Source: Desulfobacteraceae bacterium (GTDB lineage Bacteria; Desulfobacterota; Desulfobacteria; Desulfobacterales; Desulfosalsimonadaceae). Taken from it: a DNA stretch of 37,041 bases. Below the pieces are notes generated by a model. It had not been told where the DNA came from. It saw only the letters and a program-made list of their open reading frames with translations, and made no database searches. The position numbers and the translations under genes are program-made. The stretch is from assembly GCA_021737545.1 (NCBI GenBank), contig JAIPDT010000009.1, positions 1 to 37,041 of the forward strand, written 5' to 3'. This document shows positions 14,782 to 23,412 of this stretch, one piece after another (within the stretch, counting starts at the first letter, position 1; each line of letters starts with the position of its first letter).

Positions 14782-16503
14782 TTAAAGCTTTGCAAAGGTG
14801 CTGTCAATTTCCTGATCACTGAAAGGAAAAACAGTATTGTGAGGGGGCAAAGGCTCTTTATAGAAAAAATCAGGCAGCCTGTCATCTTTTTCAGTAAATC
14901 CCGCTTTGGCATTAAATTCCTTTTCCGCCTTTATAACCCGAATTCCCATGGCCGGGATGTCATCCGGGTTCAACTGTGTGCCCATTTTTGCATTAATGGC
15001 CTTTAAAAACGCATCGGCGCCATCTCCCTCCACCAGGGCGGCACTGGCCATAAAACACATTCCTGTACAGTCTACGGCCGCTATGCCGATTTGAAGGTTC
15101 CTGGAAGTCTCCACCTGTCCTTCTTTATTAAGGGGGTTCAGCTTCTTGTCCAAATATTCACCTACGAGATTCCCGGCCGTATGATCCGCACCCATAGGGC
15201 AGGTTGCGTACGTGACTCCGTTTCCCACCATTGCCCTTGGGTCATATGCCGCTATGCTCTGCCCCTTGACTACAGGAACCCGCGAATGGTTGAAATGCTT
15301 TCCCACAGCTAAAGGTCCGTTTCCGAGGATCTTTCCGAACCCGGTGTTCTGCCCTATTTCTTCCACCATTGAAATGACCGCCTCGGGATCTCCGAAAGGT
15401 TTGTGGCCTGCGTCCAGGGCCACCGCCACAGCTACACCCGTGCTCATGGTATCAACGCCGATATCATCGCACAGACGGTCCAATCGAGCTATGGTATCCA
15501 AATCCTCAACACCTGTCATACCTCCCAGTGACCATATGGTCTCGTATTCAAGAGAGCTTGTGACATATTTCCCATCTTTGTCCACAAACTCATTGGAACA
15601 GCGAACAATGCACTGGCTGCACCCAACATGGGTTGTCTTGCCCCCGCGTTTCTTTATGAGATCGGCCATAGCCTCGCCGCTGATTTTTTCCCAGCCTTCA
15701 AGAACACCCTTGCGGGCGTTGTAGGAGGGAAAAGCTCCCATGCTGTTAACAGGAGCAACAAGACCTGCTGTGCCCAGCGAAGGCATCATACCGCCGCTCA
15801 TAGGATGCTCCCTTACCGCCTTGGCCACAGCTCTAGAAGCTTCCTTGAAGGCTTCGGGGTCTGCTATGGCATCGGCACTCTTTCCGCCCTGATCCACTAT
15901 CAGTGCCTTTAATCCTTTAGCACCCATAACAGCACCCATACCTCCCCGCCCCGCCGCACGGCAGGGCCTTCCGTCGACGTCGGATGACTGAACGGAAGCC
16001 ACAGGCAGTCTTTGCTCTCCGGCCGGACCAATGCACATTACCGAGGTCTTTTTCCCGTAGACCCCGAGAATATTTTCCGTAAGTTCGTAGGTCCGAACGC
16101 CCTGATAAGTCTGCGCAGGAACAAGGGATGCCTGCCCGTTTTCATCTATACGCAAAAAGCTGAGCTCCCCTTGCGGCGCATGGCCTTCTATTACAATAGC
16201 GGTAATCCCCAGATGCCCCAGAGCGGCGGCGCAGGTTCCTCCGGCATTGCTTTCCTTTATTCCGCCGGTAAGAGGGCTTTTGGCGCCGACCGAAATCCTG
16301 CTCGTATTCACAAGGGATGTCCCGCTTAAAAAACCCGGAGCAAATATAAGCTTGTTTTCAGGACCAAGCGGATCACATGTAGGCGGAACCTCTGTATTGA
16401 TCATTATGGAGGTAAGCCCCCTGCCTCCAAGAGCCTGATAATCTTTTGGCACGTCCTCAACCACGACCTTTTTATCAGTCATATTCACCCGAATAATCTT
16501 CAT
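14782..16503 (-). CDS. Aldehyde:ferredoxin oxidoreductase (tungsten-pterin family)
   Basis: About 573 residues. The N-terminal domain shows KIIRVNMTDKKV, the ALGGRGLTS segment typical of the family and FLSGTSLVNTSRISVGAKSPLTG with the family's NTSR and KSP pterin-binding stretch. Cluster cysteines appear in GCSQCIVRC (about residues 294-302) and the later CTGMCFM. These enzymes oxidise aldehydes to carboxylic acids with ferredoxin and use a tungsten or molybdenum bis-pterin cofactor. ATG 16503 is preferred because AAGGAG lies eight bases before it; ATG 16509 is also possible. The gene is between an aryl-alcohol-type dehydrogenase and a PaaK-type ligase, suggesting an alcohol-aldehyde-acid-CoA route, although such enzymes can also run as acid reductases. 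Confidence 0.9.
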   Translation of the reverse strand: MKIIRVNMTDKKVVVEDVPKDYQALGGRGLTSIMINTEVPPTCDPLGPENKLIFAPGFLSGTSLVNTSRISVGAKSPLTGGIKESNAGGTCAAALGHLGITAIVIEGHAPQGELSFLRIDENGQASLVPAQTYQGVRTYELTENILGVYGKKTSVMCIGPAGEQRLPVASVQSSDVDGRPCRAAGRGGMGAVMGAKGLKALIVDQGGKSADAIADPEAFKEASRAVAKAVREHPMSGGMMPSLGTAGLVAPVNSMGAFPSYNARKGVLEGWEKISGEAMADLIKKRGGKTTHVGCSQCIVRCSNEFVDKDGKYVTSSLEYETIWSLGGMTGVEDLDTIARLDRLCDDIGVDTMSTGVAVAVALDAGHKPFGDPEAVISMVEEIGQNTGFGKILGNGPLAVGKHFNHSRVPVVKGQSIAAYDPRAMVGNGVTYATCPMGADHTAGNLVGEYLDKKLNPLNKEGQVETSRNLQIGIAAVDCTGMCFMASAALVEGDGADAFLKAINAKMGTQLNPDDIPAMGIRVIKAEKEFNAKAGFTEKDDRLPDFFYKEPLPPHNTVFPFSDQEIDSTFAKL

Positions 16504-16578
16504 ATCCATATCTCCTTATCACACGTTCAAGGCCCCAAGGTTAAAGAAAGAACTGACTGCCGATCACTGACTACTGTC

Positions 16579-17673
16579 CTACGGCCGCAAGACCGGTTTT
16601 ATAACGCTTCCCTTTTCCATGTCCTCTACCGCCTTTTCTATTTCTTCGAACGGATAAAATTTAATAAGACGATCAAAGGGAAAACGCCCTTTTCTATACA
16701 GATCAATAAGCCGCGGTATAAACAGGTCGGGTATGGCATCGCCTTCTATCACGCCTTTGACAGTCCGGCCGTTCATAATCCGATCCATATCCAGGCCGAC
16801 CTCGGTTCCCGGCGCAACAACACCCAGCAGGGCACAAACACCGCATAGCGGAAGAGCATCTACGGCCTGGCGAAGCACTTTTGGATTGCCTACACACTCT
16901 ATTGTATAATTTGGCCCGCCACCTGTGATTGATTGCACGGCCTCCACAGGATCCGTCTCATCTGCATTTACCGTATGGGTGGCTCCCAGCTCCTTTGCTA
17001 GTTCAAGGCGCTCCGGATTACGATCAATACCGATAACAGTTGTACAGCCGCACACGTTTGCAGCCATAATAGCGCTCATGCCGACGGTTCCCGCGCCGAA
17101 TACCGCAACTGAATCTCCGGGGGATACATCAAGCGTATTCATGACGGCCCCGGCGCCGGTCTGCACCCCGCAGCCCAAAGGTCCCAGAATCTCCAAAGGA
17201 ACATCCTTGCCTACCTTGACCACATTTTTCTCGCTGGCCAAAGCAAAATCCGCAAAGGAAGACTGGCCGAAAAAGGAACCATGGATTTCCTGATCGCCTT
17301 TTCTTAAAGTGGTTGTTCCATCAGGCCGTGCCCCGCTGAAATTGTAAAGAAAAAAATTGTGGCAATAAGGAGCAAGACCTGCTTTACACGAGGGGCATTT
17401 ACCGCAGCACCCCCAACTCAATATTACGTGATCCCCGGGTTTAACCTTGCTGACCTTTGTGCCTGTCTTTTCAATCACTCCGGCGCCTTCATGTCCGAAA
17501 ACACTTGGCAGCGGGATGGGAAGATGCTGATCCCTTGCTGCCAGATCCGTATGACAAATACCCGAACCGATGATCCGCACTATCACCTCGTCTTCGTTTG
17601 GATCACTTAGTTTCAATTTCTCAATATTGAATTCATCGGACTTTTTGTAGACTACCGCAGCATTGATATCCAT
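16579..17673 (-). CDS. Zn-dependent (aryl-)alcohol dehydrogenase, MDR family
   Basis: 364-residue medium-chain dehydrogenase that interconverts an alcohol and an aldehyde with NAD(P). Catalytic zinc ligands lie in SGICHTDLA and GHEGAGVIE; structural zinc cysteines are in GCCGKCPSCKAGLAPYC; the Rossmann motif is VFGAGTVGMSA; and GIDRNPERLELAKELGATH suggests NAD preference through the aspartate. The CHTDLAARDQHLPIPLPSVFGHEGAG segment and NFSGARPDG loop resemble benzyl/aryl-alcohol dehydrogenases (XylB-like). ATG 17673 follows GGAG. It is 60 bases downstream of the ABC transporter and 69 bases upstream of the aldehyde oxidoreductase. Terpenoid or other primary alcohols are alternative substrates. 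Confidence 0.88.
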   Translation of the reverse strand: MDINAAVVYKKSDEFNIEKLKLSDPNEDEVIVRIIGSGICHTDLAARDQHLPIPLPSVFGHEGAGVIEKTGTKVSKVKPGDHVILSWGCCGKCPSCKAGLAPYCHNFFLYNFSGARPDGTTTLRKGDQEIHGSFFGQSSFADFALASEKNVVKVGKDVPLEILGPLGCGVQTGAGAVMNTLDVSPGDSVAVFGAGTVGMSAIMAANVCGCTTVIGIDRNPERLELAKELGATHTVNADETDPVEAVQSITGGGPNYTIECVGNPKVLRQAVDALPLCGVCALLGVVAPGTEVGLDMDRIMNGRTVKGVIEGDAIPDLFIPRLIDLYRKGRFPFDRLIKFYPFEEIEKAVEDMEKGSVIKPVLRP

Positions 17674-17733
17674 TTCATGCTCCTTTTGTGATAATACCGT
17701 TTAGGAATAAAAACTTTTCCCGGCAAACACGGC

Positions 17734-18438
17734 CTACAGCCCCATATAAGCTTTGCGGATATGATCGCTTTCAAGAAGTTCTCCGGACGACCCCTCCAAT
17801 ACGACCCTGCCGTTTTCCAGGACATACGCCCTGTCTGCAATCTCTAAGGTCTGCTTTACGTTCTGCTCAATCAGCAGCACTGTTACCCCCTGATCCCTCA
17901 AAGAGGATATTATTTTAAACAACTCCAGTACTGCCATCGGCGCAAGACCGTTTGACGGCTCATCAATTGCACACAGCCTGGGCTTTGACATCAGCCCCCT
18001 CCCCATGGCCAGCATCTGCTGCTGTCCCCCGCTCAAAGTGCTTGCAAACTGGGCACTCCTTTCCTCCAGGATAGGAAACAGATTATAAATTTCCCTGAGC
18101 GTCTCTTCCCTTTTTTTCCAGGCACGTTTCGGATACGCGCCCATTTCAAGGTTTTCACGTACGGACATGCCGGAAAAAAGCTTTCGGCCCTCCGGAATAT
18201 GTGAAAACCCCATTTCAACTATTTGGGAAGGTAAAAGGTTATCTATACTTTTTTCAAGAAACTTAACGCTGCCTGATGCTTTAGGCATCAAACCCGATAT
18301 AGTATTGAGAAGGGTGGTTTTACCTGCCCCGTTGGCCCCCACCAAAGCCACAAGTTCTCCCTGGTTGATATCCAGGTTTACATCCCTCAACACCTGTATC
18401 TTTCCATAAAAGGCCTGTATGTTCTCAACCTTCAGCAT
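17734..18438 (-). CDS. livF: Liv-type ABC importer ATPase (LivF-like)
   Basis: 234-residue ATPase with Walker A GANGAGKTTLLN, signature LSGGQQQMLAMGRGLM and Walker B LCAIDEPSNGLAP. Length and the C-terminal HIRKAYMGL match LivF. With the preceding LivG-type ATPase and two permeases it forms a type I hydrophobic/branched amino acid transporter (HAAT) importer in the inner membrane. Four bases separate it from livG, so translation is likely coupled. The family includes importers for branched-chain amino acids, amides, urea and aromatic compounds; here the neighbours are catabolic enzymes, so the ligand may be their substrate. Confidence 0.93.
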   Translation of the reverse strand: MLKVENIQAFYGKIQVLRDVNLDINQGELVALVGANGAGKTTLLNTISGLMPKASGSVKFLEKSIDNLLPSQIVEMGFSHIPEGRKLFSGMSVRENLEMGAYPKRAWKKREETLREIYNLFPILEERSAQFASTLSGGQQQMLAMGRGLMSKPRLCAIDEPSNGLAPMAVLELFKIISSLRDQGVTVLLIEQNVKQTLEIADRAYVLENGRVVLEGSSGELLESDHIRKAYMGL

Positions 18439-18442
18439 TTAG

Positions 18443-19162
18443 TTACTCTCCAAGGTATACTGCAATGACTTGTTCGTTTTTGGCGACTTGCTCAGGCGTA
18501 CCTTCCGCAATTTTTTCCCCGTGATGAAGCACCAGGATACGGTCACACAGGTTCATAATCGCTTTCATTACATGTTCGATCATTACAATGGTAATCCCCT
18601 GCTCACGAATTCGGTTAACCAATCTCATTGCCTCTGAGACTTCGGTCTGGGTCAGGCCGGCCATAACTTCGTCCAAAAGCAGAAGCTCGGGGTTGCCGGC
18701 CATTGCCCGAGCCACTTCAAGACGCTTCTGGCTCGAAAGAGTCAGGTCCTTTGCCGGAGTGGGTGCAGCTTCAGACAGTCCGACAAATTCCAGCAGCTCT
18801 TCGGAGCGTTTCCTGGCTTCGGATAAAGGCACGTATTTTGGGGACCCAAAGAAGGAACCCAGAAGAACATTTTCAAGAACCGACATGTTGGCGAAAATCT
18901 TCACAGTCTGAAAAGTCATCCCCAGACCGAGACGGCATACTTGATAAGGCTTTTTGCCAGTAATGTTTATACCGTTGAACTTTATTATCCCGGGCTTCGG
19001 CACAAGCGATGCGGCTATAAGATTAAACAGTGTTGTTTTCCCCGCTCCATTGGGGCCTATCAGGCCGTAAACCTCGCCTCTTTCCACGCTTAGATCCACA
19101 TTGGATACTGCGGCCAGCCCTCCGAAATACTTGGTTACACCAGATGCTTCAAGTATTGGCAT
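18443..19162 (-). CDS. livG: Liv-type ABC importer ATPase (LivG-like)
   Basis: 239 residues. Walker A GPNGAGKTTLFNLIA, the LivG-typical GMTFQTVKIFANMSVLENVLLG, signature region LTLSSQKRLEVARAM (replacing LSGGQ) and Walker B LLLLDEVMAGL, ending in IAVYLGE as LivG does. LSSQKR in place of LSGGQQ is a small departure in the signature loop. ATG 19162 follows GAGGAGGAG and overlaps the permease gene livM by 14 bases. It is the second ATPase of the importer. Confidence 0.93.
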   Translation of the reverse strand: MPILEASGVTKYFGGLAAVSNVDLSVERGEVYGLIGPNGAGKTTLFNLIAASLVPKPGIIKFNGINITGKKPYQVCRLGLGMTFQTVKIFANMSVLENVLLGSFFGSPKYVPLSEARKRSEELLEFVGLSEAAPTPAKDLTLSSQKRLEVARAMAGNPELLLLDEVMAGLTQTEVSEAMRLVNRIREQGITIVMIEHVMKAIMNLCDRILVLHHGEKIAEGTPEQVAKNEQVIAVYLGE

Positions 19163-20087
19163 GTCTCCTCCTCAGCCTTCCGCCCAGTTTCCGGATCAGT
19201 CCTGTAAGGCCAGTGGGCAGATAAACAATGGCAATCACTAGAATAACTCCAAAAATCAACATATAATAGTAAGGGAACTGGGTAGTCAGGAATTCCTCGA
19301 GGTAGGAGAAAATAACTGCGCCTATCACAGGCCCGAAAAGGTGAGCCACGCCACCAAAAATGGCCATCAAAACCGGCAGGAAGGAAAACAACGGGTTAAA
19401 AGCAATGCTTGGGTCGATATAGGTCCACCGCGTAGCCATAATTACGCCGCAAGCCCCCATGAACAAAGCACTTACAGCAAAGGAAACTATTTTTAAAGCC
19501 GTTACATTTACTCCTGTGTGGCCTGCGGCCTCCTCATATTCACCAATGCTCTGCAGGGCCAGGCCGTATCTGCTGTGTTTTATAATGTATGCTGTCAGCA
19601 TCAACACCACGGCAATACCCAGCATGGTATAATAGACAGTTGTATATTCCGTACCTGGTACAATACGGCCTGTAGTGCCTGTAACATTTACCTCCCACCA
19701 TTGGACAACTTCACCAAGAAGTTCAACCAGGCCGAAGGTAAAGATAGTAAAATAGATGCCTTGAAGCCTGAGGGTTACCATCCCGACTAAAAGCGCACAA
19801 CAAAATGCAGCGGCAGCACCTGTTGCCAAAATAACGGGAAGGGAGAATTGAGATCCCATAATGGCAGACGTATAAATCCCAATGCCGAAGAAAGCCGCCG
19901 GGGCCAGAGAAATATATCCCGTGGGTCCTGAAAAAATCGTCCAGCTTACTGTTAGCACAATATACATAAGGATATTGCTTACCAGAATCAAAAAGTAGTC
20001 CGAAGTATAAAGGGGGGATAACAGCATTATAAGCAAAAACAGGAGAAGACATAACAAATAGAAAAGACGCTTGGACTTAAGTATCAT
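19149..20087 (-). CDS. livM: Liv-type ABC importer permease (LivM-like)
   Basis: 312-residue membrane permease with about eight hydrophobic segments. Family marks are WTIFSGPTGYISLAPAAFFGIGIY near residues 50-75, LRLQGIYFTIFTFGLVEL, and GYEEAAGHTGVNVTALKIVSFAVSA-like EAA loop text (read here as GEYEEAAGHTG), then PVLMAIFGGVAHLFGPVIGA. It pairs with LivH to form the channel. It starts at ATG 20087, 13 bases after livH, with only a weak ribosome site (GGGAATT), consistent with coupling to livH. Confidence 0.92.
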   Translation of the reverse strand: MILKSKRLFYLLCLLLFLLIMLLSPLYTSDYFLILVSNILMYIVLTVSWTIFSGPTGYISLAPAAFFGIGIYTSAIMGSQFSLPVILATGAAAAFCCALLVGMVTLRLQGIYFTIFTFGLVELLGEVVQWWEVNVTGTTGRIVPGTEYTTVYYTMLGIAVVLMLTAYIIKHSRYGLALQSIGEYEEAAGHTGVNVTALKIVSFAVSALFMGACGVIMATRWTYIDPSIAFNPLFSFLPVLMAIFGGVAHLFGPVIGAVIFSYLEEFLTTQFPYYYMLIFGVILVIAIVYLPTGLTGLIRKLGGRLRRRHANT

Positions 20088-20100
20088 AGGCTTTAATTCC

Positions 20101-20973
20101 CTATTTTCCGAAAATGCCAGTGGGTTTTACCAATAGTAGAATCATGAATATCAAATAGAAAGATGCCAGTGTTAATCCTGGTTCTATATGGCTTACCAGA
20201 CTGCCGATCAGGCCGAGCAGGATTCCGCCCAAAAAACTGCCCAGTATACTGCCCATCCCGCCCAGTACCACAACTATGATGGCTATGATGGTATATTCAA
20301 GCCCCATGGTAGGCTCAACTTTATAGCACATGCTAACCAGCGTACCGGCCAAACCGGCCATCAAAGCGCCGAAACCGAAACACAAAGCAAGCACCCTGTT
20401 AATATCTACGCCGACCAGCTGGGCCGTATCAGGATCCTGGGCAGCCGCGCGTATGCCTTTTCCCATATGGCTCCGGGATAGAAAAAGATAAAAAACTATA
20501 CAAATTATCACGGCAACCGCCAGAGTTGTTAAGCGATTGGCCGGAAACACCGCTCCCCCTCCGAAACTGACGGGGAAACCCAGATACGAATACCCCTTTA
20601 TTCCAGCTCCCCATATAAGGATGGCCACATTTTGGATAATAAACATCAGCCCGAAACAGGCCAGCATGGAATTGCCTTCAAAAGCGCCTTCGGTTTCCGA
20701 TGTCATGCGAATACGTTTGAACAAAGCGAGGTGCAAAACAAATCCCAGAACAAAGATAAGGGGGCCGCATATTGCAACGGAAAGAAGCGGGTTAATACCA
20801 AAAACCTTGTAACTGGTCCAGGTAATAAAGCCGCCGAGCATTATAAATTCTCCGTGCGCAATATTGAGAACCTTGGCCACCCCGTACTGCAGGCTAAGCC
20901 CGACGGCTATTAATGCATAGATACCCCCAATTAACAGGCCGTCTACCACAACATTTAATATCGTCTCGATCAT
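20101..20973 (-). CDS. livH: Liv-type ABC importer permease (LivH-like)
   Basis: 290-residue permease from the preferred start. The track's 361-residue frame begins upstream, but MIETILNVVVDGLLIGGIYAL from ATG 20973 (after AAAGGA) is the standard LivH N-terminus; the 71 extra residues (MAKRGFRG...) are low-complexity out-of-family text overlapping the binding-protein gene. Hydrophobic segments run throughout, with ALIAVGLSLQYGVAKVLNIAHGEF, AAQDPDTAQLVGVDINRV (EAA-type loop) and GGMGSILGSFLGGILLG as diagnostic stretches. It is 113 bases downstream of the binding-protein gene. Confidence 0.93.
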   Translation of the reverse strand: MIETILNVVVDGLLIGGIYALIAVGLSLQYGVAKVLNIAHGEFIMLGGFITWTSYKVFGINPLLSVAICGPLIFVLGFVLHLALFKRIRMTSETEGAFEGNSMLACFGLMFIIQNVAILIWGAGIKGYSYLGFPVSFGGGAVFPANRLTTLAVAVIICIVFYLFLSRSHMGKGIRAAAQDPDTAQLVGVDINRVLALCFGFGALMAGLAGTLVSMCYKVEPTMGLEYTIIAIIVVVLGGMGSILGSFLGGILLGLIGSLVSHIEPGLTLASFYLIFMILLLVKPTGIFGK

Positions 20974-21086
20974 AAAAACAGGTCCTTTCCTCCTCTCCTC
21001 CCCCAGGAATACCTTGTTCTTTGCCGAAGCAATAAAGGTCCTTAAAGAAGGAGAAGAGGAATAAGCAAAGTGAATAACCGGGTCGC

Positions 21087-22304
21087 CTATTTCTTCTTTT
21101 TGCCAGGCCACTTTGGTTTGGGATAAATCGGCTCGGCTGTACGTTTTTCCCCCGTATCTATGACCTCGAAAACCCCGTTTTGCCACTGGCCTATCTGGCC
21201 GGGATGATTGGTAAAAATTCTATCCTCATTGTACCAGAAATCGCCCAGATCTGTTTTATAGGTTTTGCTGGCCATTACATCCCTTATCTTCTCCTGATCA
21301 AGCGTGCCTGCCTCCTCAATAGCTTGTCTGAAGTGCTGCAACGAAGAGTAGTAAAACAGACCTCCCCAGTAATCGGGCATTTTCTGGTCCATGTTTTTAT
21401 TGAACCGGTCAATCAAATCCTGTGCGCCTGGAGTGCTTTTCCCGTTCCATGCACCGCAGCCGATAACTCCTTCCACCACCTCGCTACCAAAAGTATTCGG
21501 ATAAAAAGTAAAGCACGGGCCGACGTTAAAATGCAGGGCCTTGAAATTAATCCCCAACTCCATGGCCTGACTGGTACCAAGCATGGTGGCACCCGGATAA
21601 TCATGTACCACAAAAGCATCCACATTCTTAGACTTAGCTTTCTTCATCAGCGAAGACATGTCCTTGATCCCGGGCGAATAGCTTTGCTGCATTTTTACTT
21701 CAATACCCTTTTCCTTAAACTCGGGGATAGAAAACTCGGAATACTCTATGCCGTGAAGATCTCCCCTGTAGACAACGGCAGCGGATTTTACTCCGATATC
21801 AGCAAATATTTCAGCAAGTTCTGGCATCTGTGTTTCAGCGTCATTTAAAACCTGAAAAAAGTATGGCAAATCGAGATCTTTTAGCTTTACGGCCCCGCCC
21901 GCGCCTCCGATCAGTATATATCCGTGCTTGTTGCATATGGGAGCGGCGGCATAAAGCATGGCAGTGCTCCAGGGCGGAAAAATGAAATCAACCTCGTCTT
22001 CGAGAATCAATTTTTCCAGGAGCTTTGTCATTGTTCCAACATCGGATTTGTCATCGTAACGGATAAGCTCGACCGGCAGTTTCTTTCCGTATTCTTCAAC
22101 ATAGATTCCGCCATCTGCGTTAACTTGCTTTACCCACAATTTATAAAAAGGGCCGCTGGAAGACGCCGCACCAGAGGCCAGAGGACCTGACAGGGAAAAA
22201 GGCTGGCCGATAACAATCTTATCTTTTGCCAGACATGGACTACTTACAAACAAAACAGCGATCATGAAAAAGATAAGACCAAAGAAGAATTTTTTTCCAA
22301 ACAT
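21087..22304 (-). CDS. livJ: Periplasmic binding protein of Liv-type ABC importer
   Basis: 405 residues, beginning with a signal peptide (MFGKKFFFGLIFFMIAVLFVSSPCLA) and continuing as a type I periplasmic binding protein: KIVIGQPFSLSGPLASGA, the segment LPVELIRYDDKSD, and VDFIFPPWSTAMLYAAAPICNKHG. ATG 22304 follows GGGGAGGG. The family (Peripla_BP_6) binds amino acids, amides or aromatic acids. The lysine-rich C-terminus (WPGKKKK) is unremarkable. It is the first gene after the LuxR regulator and probably has its own promoter in the 243-base spacer upstream. Ligand unknown. Confidence 0.92.
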   Translation of the reverse strand: MFGKKFFFGLIFFMIAVLFVSSPCLAKDKIVIGQPFSLSGPLASGAASSSGPFYKLWVKQVNADGGIYVEEYGKKLPVELIRYDDKSDVGTMTKLLEKLILEDEVDFIFPPWSTAMLYAAAPICNKHGYILIGGAGGAVKLKDLDLPYFFQVLNDAETQMPELAEIFADIGVKSAAVVYRGDLHGIEYSEFSIPEFKEKGIEVKMQQSYSPGIKDMSSLMKKAKSKNVDAFVVHDYPGATMLGTSQAMELGINFKALHFNVGPCFTFYPNTFGSEVVEGVIGCGAWNGKSTPGAQDLIDRFNKNMDQKMPDYWGGLFYYSSLQHFRQAIEEAGTLDQEKIRDVMASKTYKTDLGDFWYNEDRIFTNHPGQIGQWQNGVFEVIDTGEKRTAEPIYPKPKWPGKKKK

Positions 22305-22374
22305 TGTTGTACCCTCCCCTTGACTTTAATGTTTATAGAAAATAGACGCGAAGCTCAAAGCTCAGCTTAAAAAA

Positions 22375-22462
22375 CCACCTCCTTTTCTTTCCGTTAAAAG
22401 TTTTTTATCCGCACGCGCACTCTTCTTTTATTATAGCGTGCGATTTATAAACTTGCCACCTG
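22375..22462 (-). promoter_or_regulatory. Putative promoter and operator-like inverted repeat upstream of the importer operon
   Basis: On the minus strand a perfect TATAAT (plus-strand ATTATA, 22430-22435) has a weak -35, TGGCAA, 17 bases upstream (plus-strand TTGCCA, 22453-22458). The -10 directly abuts one arm of an inverted repeat: CGCACGC (22410-22416) and GCGTGCG (22436-22442) enclose it, so a bound regulator could block the promoter. Further downstream is an AAGGAGGTGG (22375-22384 complement) with no start codon after it. Confidence 0.5.
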
Positions 22463-22547
22463 ATATGTTAGATACTTTATTGAAATCAAGAAGCCCGTGT
22501 CAATTATACGAAGGTATAGTTTTCGATAGGGGTTCAACCGGCAGGAT

Positions 22548-23318
22548 TCATGATGCGCTTTGTATTTCCATTATTTTATTCATCATCGAAGTTCTGTTCC
22601 TGACCCCTAGTTTGGTGTATATTTTTTGAATGTGTTTCTTTACCGTTACCTCTGAAACAAATAGTTTTTTGGCTATTTCGGAGTTTTTCAGGCCCTTAAA
22701 TACATGTTCAGCCACCTCGGTTTCCCTCCTGCTTAAATTGAAGTTCTGCAAAACATCACTTCGTTTACTCGAGATATCGTTTAAACATATTTTTCTTTGA
22801 AGCTCATTTAAATAAAGCGCATGGGCCAGGTAGGGAGTGACGGCCCGGGCCAATCTGATTTCGTTTTCCGAGAAGCACGGAGAACCTGCACCCCTTGTAA
22901 GCGCCACCTTGCCGAGTATCCCTTCCATGGTCCCCAGGTATGCCAACAATTTATAGTGAATTCGCTGTGGTCTTAAAAAATCATTGTAATATTCAGTGGA
23001 AACCATGCTGTCATAGGATATGCTCCGTGCCATTGAAGCCCGGCTCGTTCTTTGAGGCTTCCTGATAAGCTGCAGAGGGTCAAATTTACAATAATACTTT
23101 TTGAACCTTTGATTAAAAGTTTCATCAAGATTATTTATTATCGTATTTGAAAGGTTTCCGGCCTCATCCGGCAGAAAAAAAACCGCTCCCTCATGATCAA
23201 ATGTCTCCAAATATAAATTTAAGACTTTTTGCCTCACAAGATCGCGGTCTAAAGAGCTGTTGGCGGTATGAATAACATCCAGCACCTTGTCAAATATAGG
23301 CAAGTAAGATATTTTCAT
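22548..23318 (-). CDS. LuxR-family transcriptional regulator
   Basis: 256-residue protein with an N-terminal sensor-like region (about residues 1-180, GAF-like in layout) and a C-terminal LuxR helix-turn-helix: LSRRETEVAEHVFKGLKNSEIA, KKLFVSEVTVKKHIQKIYTKLGV and NRTSMMNKIM. There is no receiver-domain pattern, so it is probably not a classic response regulator, and no LuxI is near, so quorum sensing is not implied. ATG 23318 follows AGGGGGTGG; the GTG at 23327 in the track is less likely. Being first in the minus-strand cluster, and preceded by repeat B, it is the prime candidate local regulator of the catabolic genes. Its ligand is unknown. Confidence 0.88.
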   Translation of the reverse strand: MKISYLPIFDKVLDVIHTANSSLDRDLVRQKVLNLYLETFDHEGAVFFLPDEAGNLSNTIINNLDETFNQRFKKYYCKFDPLQLIRKPQRTSRASMARSISYDSMVSTEYYNDFLRPQRIHYKLLAYLGTMEGILGKVALTRGAGSPCFSENEIRLARAVTPYLAHALYLNELQRKICLNDISSKRSDVLQNFNLSRRETEVAEHVFKGLKNSEIAKKLFVSEVTVKKHIQKIYTKLGVRNRTSMMNKIMEIQSAS

Positions 23319-23412
23319 TATAACCACCCCCTAACACTTACATTTCGCATTGTTGACGATTAAAGTTTTTAATTATATCAACAAGTTATGCCGAATTACC
23401 CAACAAATCCCT

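Noticed and set aside
20974-21186. N-terminal extension of LivH (71 residues)
   Set aside because: Text is unlike any LivH N-terminus, overlaps the binding-protein gene, and a good start with ribosome site exists at 20973.
22548-23318. Quorum-sensing LuxR
   Set aside because: No LuxI-type synthase is nearby and no autoinducer-domain motif was recognised; only the C-terminal HTH is certain.
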